DNA of 64,000 bases from Stenogyne calaminthoides. Lineage: Eukaryota; Streptophyta; Magnoliopsida; Lamiales; Lamiaceae. Position 1 is the stretch's first letter. Each line of letters begins with the position of its first letter. Location of the stretch: the NCBI GenBank assembly GCA_037126765.1, contig JBBCBC010000002.1:48302889-48366888 (forward strand), written 5' to 3'. Under the pieces are notes generated by a model that did not search any database, was not told the DNA's origin, and saw only the letters and a program-made list of their open reading frames with translations. Of the stretch, positions 60,668-64,000 are shown in pieces. A program made the translations under genes and the position numbers.

Positions 60668-61330
60668 CAGTATATCAAGTTCGAGTTTTGCTCACCATCT
60701 ACCCCTATGTTCGATTCGATTAAATTTCTTATTGCCAAATTTCCCCCCTCACAACATTGTCATTTCTATCTACGTTAACATTATCAACAACCCTTGACCT
60801 AATCTGAATTTGGGGCGGAGAATCATAATTAGAATCGTCCGACGGATCATTACGGGCCAAGTCCCTATCCGACTCCGTTAGGGCTTCATCGGAATCGGAA
60901 GAAAGAACGGCAAATGGTTGCCGAAATTGCCAACGAAATCCTGAATTCGAGACATTTGTCTCCGACGTATTTACATTACTACGGGGATTTCTACCGACAG
61001 GGGAGAAGAGGAACTATGATGGTCGGATTGAACAGGGGAGTTCGAGCAAGAGGCCATAATTACAAAATAGAAGAAGAACGCGGTTACATTGAATAAATTT
61101 CTTCGCCGGAACGGAGAGGCCCTCACCGGAAACTTTCGAACGCGGAGACGATTAAAGAACAGAGGAAAAAAAAGAGAAAAGGGTTTAAGGCGGAGAAATA
61201 TGGTTTATATGGACATCGGATACAAATTCAAGATCCGGTATGAATACTGAAAGCGATATCAAATATGGCCCAATCGTGGCTTAAATTGGGGCCCCATGTA
61301 GAAAAACAAAGCGAATCTTACCGGGGGTAT
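60668..61330. other. Gypsy region between antisense ORF and 3' LTR
   Basis: No supported gene. It would hold the 5' end and promoter of the antisense gene. It ends in the purine stretch CCGGGGGTAT before the LTR. Confidence 0.4.
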
Positions 61331-62426
61331 TGTTGTGTTCGATATAATAAATCGGGATTAATCGAACATCAAAAGAAATACACGCGTGTAATATTGAATA
61401 TTATAATCATGCTCGATGGATAAGTTACTTTTTGTTCGCCAACCCACCAGGTAATTGCTCAACCAAACCTCACCGAACAAACGATCCGCTTACTCAAGTC
61501 AAGATGTTCAAAGACCTCGATATCCCGAGGGTCAAGATGTTCGCTTCCTCGATATCCCGAGGGTCAAGATGTTCACACCTCGATATCCCGGAAGGTCAAG
61601 ATGTTCAAAGACCTCGGATATCCCGAGGGTCAAGATGTTCACCTCCGGATATCCCGAGGGTCAAGATGTTCAAGACCTCGAGATATCCCGAAGGTCAAAG
61701 ATGTTTAAAAACCTCAGATATCCTGAAGGTCAGTATGTTCGAAGACCTCAGGTATCCCGAAGGGTCAGAGTGCCCGACACTCAGATATCCCGAAGACCCA
61801 AACATCCTGAGGGCTCAGTGTGCTCAAGGAGGACAATATTCCAAAGATAAACCGACATAGTTAAAGGGCTAACAAAGCATCTAACCGAAAGTAAAAGATT
61901 AATTTGGACGATCAAAAGAGCATCCTACAGACAAAGGTTAGCACAAAGATCAATCTAGAAGACGAAGTCAGAAACGTGGCAGCATTACGTGCTTGCATGA
62001 CCCGAAGTCTCCAGCTCATGCTATACCAACCCAAATTTACGCTTACGGAGTGCTATAAAAGAAAGAAAAAAGAAGAAGAGAAAGGTTCAGAAAAATAGCC
62101 CACAAAAATCCCTTGAGAGGTGAGGAACTAAAAAATTCGAGTGATCATCCACATAAACAAAAACCCTAGCACTCATCTGCTATTCCTACAAATTATCTTT
62201 ATTTACATCGATTCATCTTCACAAGATGTATCAAGAATCGTGACGACGATGTAAAGTTTCATAATACAATATCCCGGCTTGGTATGCCCTCAGAAAGTAG
62301 TCATTTAAATTTAACCGGGTCAACAAATCCATCTTATTTACCGTTTATTTTACACGTATATGTTTTGTTTGCGAGTTGTTACCAAATTAGCCACATAATA
62401 TTCATTAACTAAAACAACTCGCGACA
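61331..62426 (+). repeat. Gypsy 3' LTR
   Basis: 1096 bp, same start as the 5' LTR, ending CTCGCGACA. Its minisatellite (61500-61800) has the same units as the 5' LTR, but most CAG/CTG words are replaced by CG, CGG or CCG forms. Confidence 0.9.
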
Positions 62427-62700
62427 ACTCCCATTTTGAGGGAGGGTATAAAGACTCCAACAGTCAACACAAGTCAACTGAAGTTTTGCTCAACTAATAT
62501 TTTTCTTCATCACAACTAATACTGCAATATTAGTTGTGTTAGTATAAATAGGAGTGTTGGTTGTTTAGTCAAACTCACTGGTTCATTTCACTCTCATTAG
62601 TTTAGATTCAGAAACCGTTTTGCTTACATTCTTCTTCAAGAACAATGTATCAATCTTTCTATGGATTCTTTCATAAATCTAATACACATATATACGTAGC
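62427..62700 (+). mobile_element. Copia 3' end: polypurine tract and LTR remnant
   Basis: CCATTTTGAGGGAGGGT (about 62431-62447) is a copia-type polypurine tract. The next 250 bp look like an LTR: a TATA box TATAAATA at 62543-62550, and just before it an inverted repeat (62511-62521 with 62528-62538). It is probably the 3' end of copia C (48613-49608), whose middle was lost. Confidence 0.6.
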
Positions 62701-63356
62701 TTAAATTACGTTACGTTAGCAGCTAAATTATTGTAACTAAATAATTAAGCAAAAGACTTATTTGTACAGAAAGACCGTTTCCCTTTTATTTTAAGGCCAT
62801 ACACATAATGCCCAATAGCATTTTAATAAAAAAAAATTGTTTATTTAAAAAAAAAAAAAATTGTTTTACTAAAGACGAGATTACAAAACAACAGAAAAAT
62901 AATACGTTAAAATTCATCAATTAGTATGTAAATAATGAACAAAATAATAACTATATTTAGTTTAAACAATAATAAACAAAATAAAACTATGTGCCAATAC
63001 CCGTATAACACTAAAAAGGTCACATGCTTCCGTTGCTATATGTTAAGGTGGTGTTAGAGAATCTTTTTTTTTTTAAGCCGTAAGACCCAACTAAAAAAAA
63101 AATAAAAAAATCTTCTAGGGTTCCAAAAGAGCTTGAAAACATCACCTAAGAAAGATCTTGGAGAACTACAAGCTAAATAAAATTAAGTAAAAATAAGAAG
63201 GAACATTCAGCACACAAATAGCCTGATAAAATACATACAAATGTAAACTATTAGAGTACTACATTAATCTGAATCAAACGTTTGGAGTTAGCCATCTAAA
63301 TTTAACATTAACAAGAGATTTCCATGTAAGTAAAAGTTACTCATGCTCCTATGCAG
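62701..63356. other. AT-rich stretch downstream of the MADS gene
   Basis: No ORF of note. It should contain the 3' UTR of the minus-strand MADS gene next to 63356. Confidence 0.5.
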
Positions 63357-63988
63357 TTAGCCCGTGTAAGGTAACCTGCAATAACAACATAATTATTTTG
63401 ATCTTAAATTACCATATATCAATATTGTAACATATTTAATCCAAACTTTACTTCTTCTTTTTTTGAACTATATATTTGATGAATTTTGATAGACTTACCC
63501 GAGCTTAAGAGACACATCGGAGCTATCGTAATCTTGGGGAGGACCCATGGAGGAGTTACCCGCATTCACAGATTCCGACGATTGTCCTTCATCGTAAACC
63601 ATGTTCTCTGATTCTGCTCTTGCATTACTATTATTTTTGCGCCCATTTGATATGTTCTCCACCTTAATTTGTATCAAACAAAAATATATATACACATATA
63701 AATAAATTCACCTTAATTAATTTACAAACATGACTTGTAACAATGACAATTCATACCTCTTGTCTCAATCGTTCATTCTCTTCCATGAGTTGTTTCCCCT
63801 GCATGCATGTTTCATGAGGCACAACTTAAAAAAAATTTCTCCATTAATACTTTTTAGTGAAACAACTAATACTATCAACCTCACATGATGAAACTGGTTT
63901 ATACAAGACTCTGTCACTTCTTTTATATCGATTTGAGTCATCGTACCTTAGCTTCAAGTTGTTTGATTTCTTTATTGATTTTCTCGCC
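63357..63988 (-). CDS. SVP: SVP/JOINTLESS-type MADS-box protein, C-terminal four exons (partial)
   Basis: MIKC-type MADS transcription factor, StMADS11/SVP clade. SVP is known as a nuclear repressor of flowering and JOINTLESS acts in pedicel abscission; which role applies here is unknown. Exons on minus: 63988-63947 (42 bp, GEKINKEIKQLEAK), 63798-63757 (42 bp, GKQLMEENERLRQE), 63662-63499 (164 bp, VENISNG to SLKLG) and 63375-63357 (LPYTG, stop). All have GT-AG borders. The two 42-bp exons are standard for the end of the MADS K domain. DEGQSSESVNAGNSS and SSDVSLKLGLP match the SVP C-terminus. The final LKLGL is an LxLxL (EAR-type repressor) motif, split by the last intron. The MADS and most of the K domain lie beyond the window. 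The visible frame is intact. Confidence 0.93.
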
Positions 63989-64000
63989 CTGTCAGGTATC

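Larger units (their letters stand above)
49609..62426 (+). mobile_element. Ty3/gypsy element, Tat-like, 12.8 kb
   Basis: LTRs at 49609-50720 and 61331-62426; primer binding site at 50723; purine-rich CCGGGGGTAT just before the 3' LTR. Gag, protease region, RT, RNase H and integrase run in gypsy order, without a chromodomain. About 5 kb follows the integrase and carries an antisense ORF. This layout, and the second RNase H-like segment, fit the Tat lineage (Grande/Retand/Ogre relatives). The 5-bp flanks (GGTTT and ACTCC) do not match, and the two flanks come from different parts of a copia element, so a deletion accompanied or followed insertion. Confidence 0.9.

Overview
This is a nuclear window from a flowering plant, most likely a eudicot. 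The evidence is two host genes with plant introns and plant-specific families, AT-rich intergenic DNA, and a dense mix of plant transposable elements (TEs). An assembly gap of exactly 500 N lies at 48113-48612. Almost everything outside the two host genes is mobile DNA, much of it nested and decayed.

Host genes. (1) A complete four-exon R2R3-MYB gene of the MIXTA-like type (MYB16/MYB106, subgroup 9) lies on + at 30074-32735 and predicts 374 aa; its third intron carries a MITE. (2) The last four coding exons of an SVP/JOINTLESS-type MADS-box gene lie on - at 63357-63988; the rest of the gene is beyond the right edge.

Layout. 1-15150: two copies of a roughly 3.4-kb block (AT-rich flank, copia LTR and gag start). 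Copy 1 is cut by a 1.7-kb LTR of another copia family. Copy 2 belongs to a copia element with matching LTRs and a TATTT target duplication. 15271-16107: non-autonomous hAT element with a perfect 8-bp target duplication. 17575-18080 and 22085-22605: minisatellites on either side of a decayed hAT transposase element (18305-21672). 24971-26122: CACTA element. 26290-26915: LINE 3' end. 28258-28543: intact miniature LTR element (TRIM). 32942-34006: PIF/Harbinger-like element. 34118-34329: SINE with a 17-bp target duplication. 34857-48112: a LINE split by an 11.1-kb copia element, which is itself split by an opposite-facing solo LTR of its own family. 48613-62700: a copia fragment interrupted by a 12.8-kb Ty3/gypsy Tat-like element with an antisense extra ORF.

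Points most worth attention: differences between repeat copies that concentrate at CAG/CTG sites (possibly a methylation-linked sequencing artefact); the SINE and LINE sharing a 3' tail; the TRIM; the layered nest at 34.9-48.1 kb; and the antisense ORF of the gypsy element. I found no gene cluster or defence-like system. The window is best read as two developmental regulators embedded in TE sediment.
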